Shown here: positions 1-8,452 of the stretch, in pieces
Position numbering within the stretch: position 1 is the first letter of the stretch
Layout of the letters: every line of letters starts with the position of its first letter
Assembly: GCA_002708825.1 (NCBI GenBank)
Contig: PAPF01000026.1
Coordinates: 124,001 to 188,000, forward strand
Source: Phyllobacteriaceae bacterium
Lineage (GTDB): Bacteria > Pseudomonadota > Alphaproteobacteria > Rhizobiales > Rhizobiaceae
Direction: 5' to 3'
Length of the DNA stretch: 64,000 nt
The notes under the pieces: model-generated
What the model was told of the DNA's origin: nothing
The model's input: only the letters and a program-made list of their open reading frames with translations
Database searches by the model: none
Made by a program: the position numbers and the translations under genes

Positions 1-846
1 GCCCGCATAAATCGTGCCGAGAAGCAGGGCAGGCTTGTCCAGGTCGTGCCCGTCGCGCCGCCAAAGGCCTTCAACGCGGGGACGGTCAATGAACGGACCT
101 CCTCGCTGCTGCGGCCGGCCATCGACACCGGCGTGCGGATGGCGTTTGCCCGTCCCGAGATAGCCGGCAACGAACTGCGCCTGGCATCCACCTTCTTCCC
201 GAAGAAGGAAAGGAAGGCCGCGCCCGACCTGCCGGTGATGATCGCCGCGCTCGTCAACAACGACACGCCCGATGTTCTGGCAACCGCCTACGCCCCCGCC
301 AAGCCGGACTATGCGCGCCAGTCGCCCTTTGCCAGCCTCCTCAAGGAGGAGAAGAAGGAGACCGGCCGGTTCGTGCCGCCCGTGCCGCGCAACGATCACA
401 ACTGGGCCGCCCGCCCGCTGCCTGCCCACGTCTTCACCGACCGCGAGCAGCAATGCCTCGCCGCCGGCATCTATTTCGAGGCGCGCGGCGAACCCGTGAA
501 GGGCCAGGCCGCGGTCGCGCAGGTGATTCTCAACCGCGTCCGCAATCCCCAGTATCCGAACACGATCTGCGGCGTGGTCTATCAGAACGAAAACTGGCGC
601 AACCGCTGCCAGTTCTCCTTCGCCTGCGACGGCATTCGCGACCGGATCGCCAGCCCCTCCCATTGGCAGACGGCCAAGGACGTCGGCATGGCCGTGACGG
701 CCGGCCGAATCTGGCTGGAAGGCGTCGGATCCTCCACCCACTACCATGCCACCTATGTGAATCCGCGCTGGGCCCATACCATGAAGCGCATGAAGAAGAT
801 CGGCCGGCACATCTTCTACCGCACCTATGGCGGCGGCTGGAGCTGA
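1..846 (+). CDS. SleB-type cell wall hydrolase, 5' end outside the window
   Basis: This is probably a peptidoglycan-cleaving enzyme of the cell wall hydrolase SleB family (Hydrolase_2). The reading frame is open from base 1, and the GTG at 46 is just an internal candidate, so the true start probably lies upstream. The C-terminal half carries the family core: DREQQCLAAGIYFEARGE, then QAAVAQVILNRVRNP, then CQFSFACDG. The glutamate in FEARGE is the expected catalytic acid. The N-terminal part is proline-rich and low in conservation, as expected for a linker. A strong terminator follows at 868, so the gene is transcribed separately from the atp operon. The family is clear; the exact bond cut is not. 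Confidence 0.85.
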   Translation, partial: ARINRAEKQGRLVQVVPVAPPKAFNAGTVNERTSSLLRPAIDTGVRMAFARPEIAGNELRLASTFFPKKERKAAPDLPVMIAALVNNDTPDVLATAYAPAKPDYARQSPFASLLKEEKKETGRFVPPVPRNDHNWAARPLPAHVFTDREQQCLAAGIYFEARGEPVKGQAAVAQVILNRVRNPQYPNTICGVVYQNENWRNRCQFSFACDGIRDRIASPSHWQTAKDVGMAVTAGRIWLEGVGSSTHYHATYVNPRWAHTMKRMKKIGRHIFYRTYGGGWS

Positions 847-867
847 TCGGCAAATCCGGCACGGGTA

Positions 868-902
868 AAAGGGCGCGGCACGACCGCGCCCTTTCCTCTT
901 TT
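868..902 (+). terminator. Intrinsic terminator after the cell wall hydrolase
   Basis: The stem AAAGGGCGCGG pairs with CCGCGCCCTTT across a CACGA loop and runs into a T-rich stretch (TTTCCTCTTTT). It separates the hydrolase gene from the atp promoter. Confidence 0.85.
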
Positions 903-1025
903 CGGGCGCCGTTTCGGGGATTCGCCTGCCCGGACCTACAACTTCCGTGCTAAATCCGGCGGGCCGAATTCCCAAGTGATTGTTTTTGTTGAAAAAAGCA
1001 GTTCGTTTTGCACTGCGCAAGGCGT

Positions 1026-1054
1026 CTTGACTGGCAGGGGTCCCGTCACTATGG
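1026..1054 (+). promoter_or_regulatory. Promoter of the atpIBEF'F operon
   Basis: CTTGAC at 1026-1031 and CTATGG at 1049-1054 are separated by exactly 17 bases. This matches the alphaproteobacterial housekeeping promoter (CTTGAC/CTATAT) in a spot 63 bases before atpI. The start of transcription would be near 1061. Confidence 0.65.
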
Positions 1055-1116
1055 TGCGCCCGACTTTGGAGCGGGCGGCCAGGCAAGGCCAGACCTGACG
1101 GGAGCGCGCAGCAGCC

Positions 1117-1509
1117 ATGGTGCAGGATCACGGCAAAAGCGGACGCACACCGCAGGAAGACGGCGGCAGGACTGCCCGCGATGAAGGCCTGGACCACCGC
1201 CTGAAGACGCTGGAGGAGAAACTCTCCGGTCGCCGAGTGGCGGAGCAGGAAAAGGAAGCCGCCCGGGCAGGCAAGAATACCGGCTGGGGCAATGCATTGC
1301 GGCTGTCGAGCGAGTTCATCGCGGCGGTGATCGTGGGTGCGGCGCTCGGATGGGTGCTTGACCGGTGGGCAGGGACGTCGCCCTGGGGGCTGATCGTCTT
1401 CCTGCTGCTCGGTTTTGCGGCCGGCGTCGTGAACGTCATGCGGGCGACGGGCCAGATGGCCGAGTTCGGCCAGCAGGGCGGTTCCGGGCGCGACGGCCGG
1501 GGCAAGTGA
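1117..1509 (+). CDS. atpI: ATP synthase subunit I
   Basis: AtpI is a small membrane protein thought to help assemble the c-ring of F0F1 ATP synthase. The 130-residue protein has a charged N-terminal half (about residues 1-55, rich in Lys, Glu and Arg) and two hydrophobic segments near residues 65-85 and 88-108. This is the usual alphaproteobacterial AtpI/AtpZ plan. It is first in the operon, and atpB begins 84 bases later. The assignment rests on position and topology more than on a strict motif, but the context is unambiguous. Confidence 0.85.
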   Translation: MVQDHGKSGRTPQEDGGRTARDEGLDHRLKTLEEKLSGRRVAEQEKEAARAGKNTGWGNALRLSSEFIAAVIVGAALGWVLDRWAGTSPWGLIVFLLLGFAAGVVNVMRATGQMAEFGQQGGSGRDGRGK

Positions 1510-1593
1510 AGGTTTTGGCGCTTCGGCAACGGGCGCGGGTTATGGTTGAAACGGGTGCGGGGGACCGCGCCGCCGATAACGGGGTTACGAGAC

Positions 1594-2355
1594 GTGGCTG
1601 ATCCGAACAAGGTCGATCCGATCCACCAGTTCCACATCAACAAGCTGATCGATCTCCAGATTGGCGGCCTTGATTTCTCCTTCACCAATTCGTCCCTGTT
1701 CATGGTGGTCACCGTCGTGCTCACCGGTGCCTTCCTGGTGCTGACCACGTCCAGCCGCGGACTTGTTCCAAGCCGGATGCAGTCGGTTTCCGAGATGGCC
1801 TACGAGTTCGTCGCCAACATGCTGCGCGATGCGGCCGGCTCCCACGGGATGAAGTTCTTCCCGCTCGTCTTCTCGCTCTTCATGTTCGTGCTGGTTGCCA
1901 ACCTGCTGGGCATGTTCCCCTACTTCTTCACCGTCACATCGCACATCATCGTCACCTTCGCGCTGGCCATGCTGGTGATCCTGACGGTGGTGATCTACGG
2001 CTTCATGAAGCATGGCTTCGGTTTCCTGAAGCTCTTCGTCCCCTCCGGCGTGCCCGCCGTTCTCACCCCGCTGGTCGTCGCGATCGAGGTCATCTCGTTC
2101 CTCTCGCGTCCGGTCAGCCTCTCCGTCCGTCTTTTCGCCAACATGCTGGCAGGCCACATCACCCTCAAGGTCTTCGCCGGTTTCGTGGTGTCGCTCGGCG
2201 CCATGGGCGGCATCGGCATCGCCGGCGCGGTCCTGCCGCTGCTCATGGCGGTGGCACTGACGGGCCTGGAATTCCTCGTGGCCTTCCTGCAGGCATACGT
2301 CTTCGCCGTCCTGACCTGCATGTATCTCAACGACGCCCTCCACCCGGGCCACTAG
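1594..2355 (+). CDS. atpB: ATP synthase F0 subunit a
   Basis: Subunit a forms the proton half-channels against the c-ring in the inner membrane. The protein has five to six membrane segments, and the conserved stretch [14 protein letters not shown] contains the essential arginine. I chose the GTG at 1594, giving [18 protein letters not shown] and 253 residues, because rhizobial AtpB proteins start this way. The TTG at 1546 would add 16 residues of atypical sequence. The next gene, atpE, starts 75 bases downstream in the same operon. Confidence 0.95.
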   Translation: MADPNKVDPIHQFHINKLIDLQIGGLDFSFTNSSLFMVVTVVLTGAFLVLTTSSRGLVPSRMQSVSEMAYEFVANMLRDAAGSHGMKFFPLVFSLFMFVLVANLLGMFPYFFTVTSHIIVTFALAMLVILTVVIYGFMKHGFGFLKLFVPSGVPAVLTPLVVAIEVISFLSRPVSLSVRLFANMLAGHITLKVFAGFVVSLGAMGGIGIAGAVLPLLMAVALTGLEFLVAFLQAYVFAVLTCMYLNDALHPGH

Positions 2356-2430
2356 GACACGATTTAACCGGCGGGCCGGTCCCGCCAGTCAGCCAACCGC
2401 ATCAATTCGATCCAACAAGGAGTTCTCAAA

Positions 2431-2655
2431 ATGGACGCGGAAGCAGCAAAGTACATCGGCGCCGGTATCGCTTGCCTCGGCATGGGCGGCGCGGGCATTG
2501 GCCTCGGCACCATCTTCGGCAACTACCTGGCGGGCGCTCTGCGCAACCCGTCGGCTGCCGACGGCCAGTTCGGCCGCCTGATCTTCGGCTTCGCCGTGAC
2601 GGAAGCCCTGGGCATCTTCTCGCTGCTGATCGCCCTGCTGGCCCTGTTCGGCTGA
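2431..2655 (+). CDS. atpE: ATP synthase F0 subunit c
   Basis: This 74-residue hairpin protein oligomerises into the proton-driven rotor ring. Two hydrophobic helices flank the polar loop ALRNPSA (residues 36-42). The proton-binding carboxylate is Glu58 in the motif VTEALGIF. An AAGGAG ribosome binding site lies just upstream (2417-2422), in line with the high copy number needed for this subunit. The glycine-rich first helix ([17 protein letters not shown]) is typical of c-subunit packing. Confidence 0.97.
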   Translation: MDAEAAKYIGAGIACLGMGGAGIGLGTIFGNYLAGALRNPSAADGQFGRLIFGFAVTEALGIFSLLIALLALFG

Positions 2656-2737
2656 TCTGCCCGGTTCCGGGTAGTCGAGAACCTGCCGGCCGCCACGCAT
2701 TCCGCCAGCGGCCGGCCCGAGTTTCAGGGAAAAGATC

Positions 2738-3328
2738 ATGTTCGTGACCACCGCTTTCGCGGCCCCGGCGGGCGATGCCCAGAATGCCGCGGCCGGAGAA
2801 ACACATACCGAGACCGGCGTGCCGAACGCCGACGGCCATTCGGGCATGTTCCCGCCTTTCGATTCCAGCACCTTCCCCTCACAGATCCTGTGGCTGGCCA
2901 TCACCTTCGGCCTCTTCTACCTCTTCCTGAAGAACGCCGTGGTGCCGCGCATCGCCGGCATCCTGGAAGTCCGGCATGACCGGATCGCCCAGGATCTCGA
3001 CCAGGCTGCCCGCATGAAGCAGGAGGCCGACGAGGCCATCGCCGCTTACGAGCAGGACCTGGCGGATGCACGGGCCAAGGCCAACCAGATCGGTCAGGAG
3101 GCGCGCGACGCCGCCAAGGCCGAGGCCGATGCCGAGCGCAAGGAAACAGAGGCCGCGCTTGAAAAGAAGCTGGCCGATGCCGAATCGCGCATTGCGTCCA
3201 TCAAGTCCGATGCGATGAAGGAAGTCGGGACGATTGCCGAGCACACGGCCATGGCACTGGTCGAACAACTCGTCGGCAAGGCCACGAAGTCCGAGATCGC
3301 CCAGGCGGTCAAGGCCGTCAACGGATAA
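2738..3328 (+). CDS. atpF': ATP synthase F0 subunit b'
   Basis: Together with subunit b this protein forms the heterodimeric peripheral stalk that holds F1 against F0 in alphaproteobacteria. At 196 residues it is longer than subunit b. It begins with an extension of about 45 residues rich in Ala, Gly, Thr and Glu, has one membrane segment near residues 48-68, and continues as a long coiled coil rich in Ala, Glu, Lys and Asp. The start is the ATG after AGGGAAAAGATC. AtpF follows after 12 bases, so the two stalk subunits are co-translated. Confidence 0.93.
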   Translation: MFVTTAFAAPAGDAQNAAAGETHTETGVPNADGHSGMFPPFDSSTFPSQILWLAITFGLFYLFLKNAVVPRIAGILEVRHDRIAQDLDQAARMKQEADEAIAAYEQDLADARAKANQIGQEARDAAKAEADAERKETEAALEKKLADAESRIASIKSDAMKEVGTIAEHTAMALVEQLVGKATKSEIAQAVKAVNG

Positions 3329-3340
3329 GGATCACAGGTC

Positions 3341-3832
3341 ATGGACGCTACATCCCTTGCATCCGTATGGGCCACCGTCGCCCTCGTCATCTTCATCGGC
3401 CTCCTGGTCTGGCTGAAGGTTCCCGCGGCCATCGCCAAGTCGCTTGATGCGCGTGCCGACAAGATCCGGAACGATCTCGACGAGGCGCGCAAGCTGCGTG
3501 AGGAAGCACAGCAGGTGCTTGCCGAATACCAGCGCAAGCGCAAGGAAGCCGAAGAGGAGGCCGAGACGATCGTCGCGGCCGCCAAGCGGGATGCCGAACT
3601 GCTCAAGGCCGAAGCCAAGCAGAAGGCCGAGGAATATGTCACGCGCCGGACGGCCGTGGCAGAACAGAAGATTGCCCAGGCCGAGCGCGACGCCGTCAAC
3701 GAGGTGCGTGCGACGGCGGTCGATCTGGCGGTCGAGGCAGCACGCACGGTTCTTGCCGGCAAGGTCGATGCCGCGACGGCGGGGAACCTGTTCAAGGCTT
3801 CGCTGGCCGAGGTCAAGAACCGGATGAACTGA
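3341..3832 (+). CDS. atpF: ATP synthase F0 subunit b
   Basis: This is the second peripheral-stalk subunit, 163 residues long. It has a single N-terminal membrane segment (about residues 8-28) followed by an uninterrupted charged coiled coil rich in Lys, Glu and Ala. It is the last gene of the F0 operon, and a strong terminator follows 30 bases after its stop. No F1 genes (alpha, beta, gamma, delta, epsilon) are in the window. This is normal for alphaproteobacteria, where F0 and F1 are separate operons. Confidence 0.95.
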   Translation: MDATSLASVWATVALVIFIGLLVWLKVPAAIAKSLDARADKIRNDLDEARKLREEAQQVLAEYQRKRKEAEEEAETIVAAAKRDAELLKAEAKQKAEEYVTRRTAVAEQKIAQAERDAVNEVRATAVDLAVEAARTVLAGKVDAATAGNLFKASLAEVKNRMN

Positions 3833-3861
3833 CCCGTTCACGGCAGGATTTTAATGACAGG

Positions 3862-3896
3862 AACGCCGCGAGGGTCGCCCTTCGCGGCGTTTTTCG
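3862..3896 (+). terminator. Intrinsic terminator of the atp F0 operon
   Basis: AACGCCGCGAGGG pairs with CCCTTCGCGGCGTT with one bulged base and a TCG loop, followed by TTTTCG. The hairpin is long and GC-rich and sits just after atpF. Confidence 0.9.
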
Positions 3897-3998
3897 TTTG
3901 TGCCGGACACGCGTCCGAACGTCTCTCCGGATGCCATGCGCCCTGGCGATGACTTGTCCGGACCGCAGGTGATGCGGCGATAGCCGGTTCGTGAACCG

Positions 3999-4664
3999 CT
4001 AGGATGTCCTCAAGGGGGCGAAGCTGAACCGGTGGATACGCACCACACCGCCGTGAATGGCGATCGCTTCCCTGTGGCGCCGGGTGGCATAGCCGGCATG
4101 CATCGACAGGCCATAGGCCGGATGGGCCGGGCAGGTGCGCGCCATCATCCTGTCGCGCGTGACCTTGGCCAGGATGGACGCGGCGGCAATCGACATGGAG
4201 CGCTGGTCGCCCTTGATCAACGCGCGGCCAGGGCAGGGCATGTCGGGCGGAACATCGCGGCCATCCACGAGCGCGTGGCGGGGCGCCACCGACAAGGCAT
4301 GGGCGGCTCGGCTCATCGCTTCCAGGCTCGCCAGGCGTATGTCGGTCCTGTCGATGTTTTCCGCGCAAACGGAGACGATGGCAGTGGCCACCGCCTTTTC
4401 GATGACAAGGGTGAAAAGGCGGTCGCGGTCGTCGGCGCCTAAGCGCTTGGAATCGTCGAGCCCTTCCGGAAGATCGTGCGGATCGAGAATGACCGCCGCC
4501 GCCACGACCGGACCGGCGAGCGGGCCGCGGCCGGCTTCATCCAGTCCGGCGACCGGAAACTGGCCGTCCCGCATGAGCGCCGCTTCGAACGTGAAGTCCG
4601 GCGCGGGCGGAACCATGTCGAAAAGAAGCGGGGAATCGGATGGGGTGCGAGCCATGAGCGGCAT
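3999..4664 (-). CDS. rnhB: Ribonuclease HII
   Basis: RNase HII nicks RNA-DNA hybrids and removes single ribonucleotides misincorporated in DNA. The 221-residue protein has the signature [13 protein letters not shown] with the Asp-Glu metal pair, DDSKRL, and [17 protein letters not shown]; the C-terminus has the usual [13 protein letters not shown] block. Two in-frame ATG codons (4664 and 4655) are possible starts, and neither has a clear ribosome binding site. Both lie inside a nested inverted repeat (4628-4690), which may control translation. The reading frame is open further upstream, but that part resembles no RNase HII N-terminus. It lies 140 bases downstream of the radical SAM gene on the same strand. 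Confidence 0.95.
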   Translation of the reverse strand: MPLMARTPSDSPLLFDMVPPAPDFTFEAALMRDGQFPVAGLDEAGRGPLAGPVVAAAVILDPHDLPEGLDDSKRLGADDRDRLFTLVIEKAVATAIVSVCAENIDRTDIRLASLEAMSRAAHALSVAPRHALVDGRDVPPDMPCPGRALIKGDQRSMSIAAASILAKVTRDRMMARTCPAHPAYGLSMHAGYATRRHREAIAIHGGVVRIHRFSFAPLRTS

Positions 4665-4690
4665 GCTCGCACCGCGCACCGATTCCCCGC
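4628..4690 (-). promoter_or_regulatory. Nested inverted repeat covering the rnhB start codon
   Basis: The outer arms GCGGGGAATCGG (4628-4639) and CCGATTCCCCGC (4679-4690) are perfect complements of 12 bases. The inner arms GGTGCGAG (4644-4651) and CTCGCACC (4666-4673) are perfect complements of 8 bases. The 14-base loop holds both candidate ATG codons of rnhB. In the mRNA the fold would bury the start region. A DNA-level role is also possible, since each outer arm contains a GANTC (CcrM-type) site. Confidence 0.6.
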
Positions 4691-4804
4691 AAGGCCTTTG
4701 CCGGGAATGTTGCGGCGAACCCGGCAAGGCAGCCGCCGGACGGGGACAGGGGATTGACCGGCGGAATTCGGAATAGCGAGGGCGGCGGGCTTTCCGCCGC
4801 GATG

Positions 4805-5959
4805 TCAGAGCAGGGACAATTGCTGTCCCTCCGGCTGTGGTGGCGTGAACAGGTCGGTTCTCAGCCGGAGCTTTTGCGTGTTGAGGCCGAGCCTGCGCGC
4901 CGCGATCTCGAAGCGCCGCCCGATCTGCCAGGCATAGGGCCCGCTGCCCTTCATGCGGCGTCCCCATTCCGCGTCATAGTCCTTACCGCCCCGCATCGAA
5001 CGGATAAGCGAAATGACATGCCGGTAGCGGTCCGGATAATGGCGCAGCAGCCATTCCTTGAACACCGGCGCCACCTCCAGCGGCAGGCGCAGGATGATGA
5101 AGCCCGCCTCCGTGGCGCCTGCGGCCGAAGCGGAGTCGAGGATACGCTCCACCTCGTGGTCGTTCAGGCCCGGGATCAGTGGCGCAGCCATCACCGAGAC
5201 CGGGATGCCGGCATCCGAAAGCCGCTTCATGGTTTCCAGCCGCCGTGTCGGCGACGCCGCGCGCGGCTCCATCGTCCGCGACAGGCGGTGATCGAGCGTG
5301 GTCACCGAAAGCGCCACCTTGACGAGCCCCTTGGCTGCCATGCGCTGGAGAATGTCGATGTCGCGCGCCACCAGCGCCGACTTGGTGACGATGCCGACAG
5401 GATGGTTGGCCGCTTCCAGCACTTCCAGGACCTCGCGCATGATCCGCCACGTCTTTTCGACCGGCTGGTAGGGGTCGGTATTGGTGCCGATGGCGATGGT
5501 GCGCGGCTCGTAACCCTTCTTCGCCAGTTCGCGCGCCAGCAGTTTCGGCGCATCGGGCTTGGCGAAAAGCTTGGATTCAAAGTCGAGACCAGCCGAAAGA
5601 CCCATATAGGCATGGGTCGGTCGCGCGAAACAGTAGACGCAGCCATGCTCGCATCCGCGATAGGGATTGATCGAGCGGTCGAAGGAAATGTCGGGCGAAT
5701 CGTTGCGCGTGATGATCGTTCGTGGCTTCTCCACCTGCGTCACCGTCTTGAACGGCGCCAGTTCCTCTTCAAGGTCCCAGCCATCGTCGAAGACATGGCG
5801 GCTCAGTGCCTCGAAACGTCCCGACGGATTGATGGCCGAGGCCCGTCCGCGCCGGCGGCTTTCCTCCAGCCTGATGCCGCTGGCATTGACAAGTGCGTTG
5901 GCCAAGTCCGGGCCTCCTTCGGCAAAGGCCGAGCGGTCTGCTTTTGCGATCTGTTCCAT
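4805..5959 (-). CDS. PA0069-family radical SAM protein
   Basis: This 384-residue protein belongs to the PA0069/Rv2578c group of radical SAM proteins, which are distantly related to spore photoproduct lyase; their substrate is unknown. The cluster-binding motif is CEHGCVYC near residue 104, followed by [11 protein letters not shown]. Other conserved blocks are [15 protein letters not shown] and APLIPGLND. The ATG at 5959 follows GGAGGCAGCTTC. An exact LexA-type box lies 60 bases upstream (6020-6034), so the gene is probably induced by DNA damage, which would fit a repair-related job. RnhB follows in the same direction. Confidence 0.88.
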   Translation of the reverse strand: MEQIAKADRSAFAEGGPDLANALVNASGIRLEESRRRGRASAINPSGRFEALSRHVFDDGWDLEEELAPFKTVTQVEKPRTIITRNDSPDISFDRSINPYRGCEHGCVYCFARPTHAYMGLSAGLDFESKLFAKPDAPKLLARELAKKGYEPRTIAIGTNTDPYQPVEKTWRIMREVLEVLEAANHPVGIVTKSALVARDIDILQRMAAKGLVKVALSVTTLDHRLSRTMEPRAASPTRRLETMKRLSDAGIPVSVMAAPLIPGLNDHEVERILDSASAAGATEAGFIILRLPLEVAPVFKEWLLRHYPDRYRHVISLIRSMRGGKDYDAEWGRRMKGSGPYAWQIGRRFEIAARRLGLNTQKLRLRTDLFTPPQPEGQQLSLL

Positions 5960-5995
5960 GAAGCTGCCTCCGGCTTCTCGCGAATCCCGTCCACG

Positions 5996-6034
5996 ACAAT
6001 ATTCCTAATGCCGGAAAACGAACAAAGCAAGAAC
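5996..6034 (-). promoter_or_regulatory. LexA-type SOS box and promoter of the radical SAM gene
   Basis: On the minus strand GTTC-TTGCTTT-GTTC (6034 down to 6020) matches exactly the alphaproteobacterial LexA operator GTTC-N7-GTTC. A plausible promoter overlaps it: TTGTTC (6025-6020), an 18-base spacer, then TATTGT (6001-5996). Bound LexA would cover the -35 element. Confidence 0.7.
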
Positions 6035-6187
6035 ATTTACACGGATCCCGTTGGGCCACCAGCCTGTTCGGGGATGGCAAAGGCGTGACGAAATGGGCAA
6101 TTGCCTCGAAAAAGTGCTTTGAAATCCGATGATTGGAGCAACATCCCGTCTGGATTTGCATTCATGCATCGGCTAAATGTCTTTGCC

Positions 6188-6706
6188 ATGCTGACCGTCC
6201 TGATCGAGACCCACAATGACGAGGAGCCCCTTGCGCGGACGCTCGCGGCGCTCGTCCCGGCGGCCGTCGAAGGCGTTGTTCGCGATGTGATCGTCTGTGA
6301 CCGCATGTCGGTGGATCATACCCACAAGGTCGCCGACCAGGCCGGTTGCGTCTTTGTCGCGGGCGGGGACCTTCAGGCGGCGCTGCGCCGAGCGCGCTGC
6401 GAATGGATCCTGTTCCTTGAACCGGGGGCCCGGCCGGTTGAGGGCTGGATGGATACGGTCATGGCCCATACCGGGAAGCTGGCCTCGCCGGCCCGTTTCA
6501 CACGCGTGAAGGAGGACCGGCCGGGTTTCTTCACGCGCGTCTTTTCAGCCCGCCGCCCGCTTGCCGATGGTCTCGTCATGACAAGGCGACAGGCGTTGGC
6601 GCTCGGCAAGTCGGCGCGGACGGCCGAAGCCATGGCGCGCGGACTGTCGGCGCGCAGGCTGTCCGGCCTGATCAGCCCCGCGCCGGTGCGCCGGGCGGCG
6701 GACTGA
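6188..6706 (+). CDS. Short family 2-type glycosyltransferase
   Basis: The 172-residue protein starts MLTVLIETHNDEEPLARTLAALV, which is the opening strand and helix of a GT-A nucleotide-sugar transferase. It continues with VVRDVIVCDRMSVDHT and WILFLEPGARP. It is shorter than normal GT2 enzymes. The usual second half with the acceptor-binding region is reduced, and no clear DXD motif is seen, so activity is uncertain. Homologues of this size occur beside moaB in rhizobia (from memory). I chose ATG 6188; earlier in-frame starts at 6101 and 6164 lack family similarity. Confidence 0.7.
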   Translation: MLTVLIETHNDEEPLARTLAALVPAAVEGVVRDVIVCDRMSVDHTHKVADQAGCVFVAGGDLQAALRRARCEWILFLEPGARPVEGWMDTVMAHTGKLASPARFTRVKEDRPGFFTRVFSARRPLADGLVMTRRQALALGKSARTAEAMARGLSARRLSGLISPAPVRRAAD

Positions 6707-6716
6707 CCCCGGCGGA

Positions 6717-7277
6717 TCAGGCGCTCTTGGCGCCACCACCGCGTTTCAGGTGCTCGTCCAGTCGCGGCATGATTTCCACGAAGTTGCACGGCATGTGCCG
6801 GTAGTCGAATTGCGCCTTGAGGATGCCGTCCCAGGCATCCTTGCAGGCACCGGGCGATCCCGGCAGCACGAAGACGAAGGTCTGGTCGATAATACCGGCG
6901 GTCGCCCGCGACTGGATCGTGGATGTGCCGATCTTGTCGAAGGAGATGCGGTGGAAGACCTCCGAAAACCCGTCCATCCGCTTGTCGAACAGCGGTTCGA
7001 GAGCTTCCGGCGTCACATCGCGGCCGGTGAAGCCCGTGCCGCCGGTGGTGATCACGGCATCCACCGCGCTTCCCTGCGTCCATGCCTTCACGCGTGAGCG
7101 GATGGCTTCGACGTCGTCCGTCACGATGGCCCGGTCGGCCAAGTGGTGGCCGGCCTCGGCGATCCGCTCCGCAAGCGTCCGCCCGGACCTGTCCTCCTCC
7201 AGGGAGCGCGTGTCGGAAACGGTCAGCACCGCGAAGCGGACGGGAATGAAGGGCCTTGTCTCGTCAATCCGGCTCAT
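6717..7277 (-). CDS. moaB: Molybdopterin adenylyltransferase-type protein MoaB
   Basis: MoaB/MogA-fold proteins bind molybdopterin and adenylate it during molybdenum cofactor synthesis. The 186-residue protein shows LTVSDTRSLEEDRSG, TTGGTGFTGRDVTPEA, SRATAG and LPGSPGA, all family signatures. The start is ATG 7277 after GGAGAAACCC. It overlaps the end of ispE by 14 bases, so the two are translationally coupled. An upstream in-frame extension inside ispE is not homologous to the family. Confidence 0.93.
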   Translation of the reverse strand: MSRIDETRPFIPVRFAVLTVSDTRSLEEDRSGRTLAERIAEAGHHLADRAIVTDDVEAIRSRVKAWTQGSAVDAVITTGGTGFTGRDVTPEALEPLFDKRMDGFSEVFHRISFDKIGTSTIQSRATAGIIDQTFVFVLPGSPGACKDAWDGILKAQFDYRHMPCNFVEIMPRLDEHLKRGGGAKSA

Positions 7278-8184
7278 GGGTTTCTCCGTCGCTGGCAATG
7301 GTTCCGGTCGCCACGACGAACCATGCCGGATGCGCCGTGGCAATCCGCCCGGCGGTGCGTTGTGCCTCCGCCAGGCTTGAAAAAAGGGCAAAGCAGGTTG
7401 CGCCCGAACCCGACATGCGGGCAAGCAGCGGCCTTTCGGCGGCCAGCGCGGTCAGGGTTTCGCTGATGGCCGGGCAGAGGCTTGCGGCGGCATCCTGCAT
7501 GTCATTGCGCGTTTGCGCGAGCCAGCCTGCGATCGCCTCGGCGCCGGCGCCGGCGCCGGCACCGGCGCCAGATGGAGGCGCGGGCAGGGGCGGGTTGTCG
7601 CGCCTTGACAGGGCCCTGAAGACCGCCGGTGTCGCAACCTGTTCGCCCGGATTGGCCAGCACGATGGCGAGGTCCGCAAAGCCGGTGAGCGGTTCGATCG
7701 CTTCGCCGATGCCACGCGCGCGCAGCGGCACGCCATGCACGCACATCGGAACATCGGCGCCCAGCGGCAGCGACAGCGCGGCGAGCGCCTGCCTGTCCAG
7801 CCCGAGAGTGAAGGCGGCGTCGAGCGCGCGCAGCGTGGCGGCGGCGTCGGAGGATCCTCCACCTATGCCGGAAGAGAGCGGCAGGTTCTTCTCCAGGTGG
7901 ATCGCGACGGGCCCGAATCCATGCGCCTTGCGCAGCAGGTCGCGCGCGCCGGTCACCAGGTTCGGAGCACGGGGGTCGAGGCCGCCTGCCATCGGCCCTG
8001 AAATCGTGAAACGGTCCGCGTCCGCCGGTTCCAGCATGATCCGGTCACCGAACTCGGTGAACACGGCCAGCGTGTCGAGATCGTGGTATCCGTCCGGTCT
8101 CTGGCCAGTGACGTGCAGCGCAAGGTTGATCTTCGCCGGGGCGCGGGAATGCCAGCGCCCGCCGGCGTCCTGGACAGGATGCAA
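7264..8184 (-). CDS. ispE: 4-diphosphocytidyl-2-C-methyl-D-erythritol kinase
   Basis: IspE phosphorylates CDP-methylerythritol in the non-mevalonate isoprenoid pathway. The protein (306 residues) begins with RAPAKINLALHVTG, carries the GHMP ATP-binding loop PLSSGIGGGSSDAA, and ends with MSGSGATCFALF. The start is a TTG at 8184 preceded by AAGGAC, a site that lies within the end of the small upstream gene. An unusual Gly-Ala run near residues 205-214 (GAGAGAGAGA) is encoded by a hexanucleotide tandem repeat. IspH is in the same window at 60.7 kb. Confidence 0.94.
   Translation of the reverse strand: MHPVQDAGGRWHSRAPAKINLALHVTGQRPDGYHDLDTLAVFTEFGDRIMLEPADADRFTISGPMAGGLDPRAPNLVTGARDLLRKAHGFGPVAIHLEKNLPLSSGIGGGSSDAAATLRALDAAFTLGLDRQALAALSLPLGADVPMCVHGVPLRARGIGEAIEPLTGFADLAIVLANPGEQVATPAVFRALSRRDNPPLPAPPSGAGAGAGAGAEAIAGWLAQTRNDMQDAAASLCPAISETLTALAAERPLLARMSGSGATCFALFSSLAEAQRTAGRIATAHPAWFVVATGTIASDGETHEPD
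7541..7569. repeat. Hexanucleotide tandem repeat inside ispE
   Basis: About five head-to-tail copies of GGCGCC, one with a single change (GGCACC), encode alternating Gly and Ala. A unit of six keeps the frame, so slippage would change the protein only by Gly-Ala pairs. Confidence 0.8.
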
Positions 8185-8190
8185 GCGCGA

Positions 8191-8376
8191 TCAGTCCTTC
8201 TTGATGCGGTACTCGCCGGTCTCGGGGTCCTGGACGAGGGTGCCGTGGGCGCGGTTCTGCAGTTCCGCTTCCTCCCGGCGCACCTTGGCCGAGACGCGTT
8301 CGGCCTCCCGGACAAAGGACCTGTAGCCATACCAGGCGACGAGACCGACTGCGCCCAACAGGAAAATCTGGGCCAT
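8191..8376 (-). CDS. Small membrane-anchored protein upstream of ispE
   Basis: This 61-residue protein starts at ATG 8376 after a perfect AAGGAGG site. Residues 1-18 form one hydrophobic segment (MAQIFLLGAVGLVAWYGY). The rest is a charged tail rich in Arg, Glu and Lys that ends LVQDPETGEYRIKKD. I do not recognise a named family. The start of ispE follows six bases after its stop and uses a ribosome binding site within this gene, so the two are coupled. A single-pass inner membrane location is inferred. Confidence 0.75.
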   Translation of the reverse strand: MAQIFLLGAVGLVAWYGYRSFVREAERVSAKVRREEAELQNRAHGTLVQDPETGEYRIKKD

Positions 8377-8452
8377 CTTTTCCTCCTTCCGGCGGTGGAT
8401 GGGTCTTCGCCGGCTGTTCATGAGCGCCATTCTACCCCTCTTGGCGCCGCGC

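Noticed and set aside
4754-6088. A 444-codon frame on the plus strand
   Set aside because: It is antisense to the radical SAM gene, which carries the CEHGCVYC motif and a ribosome binding site.
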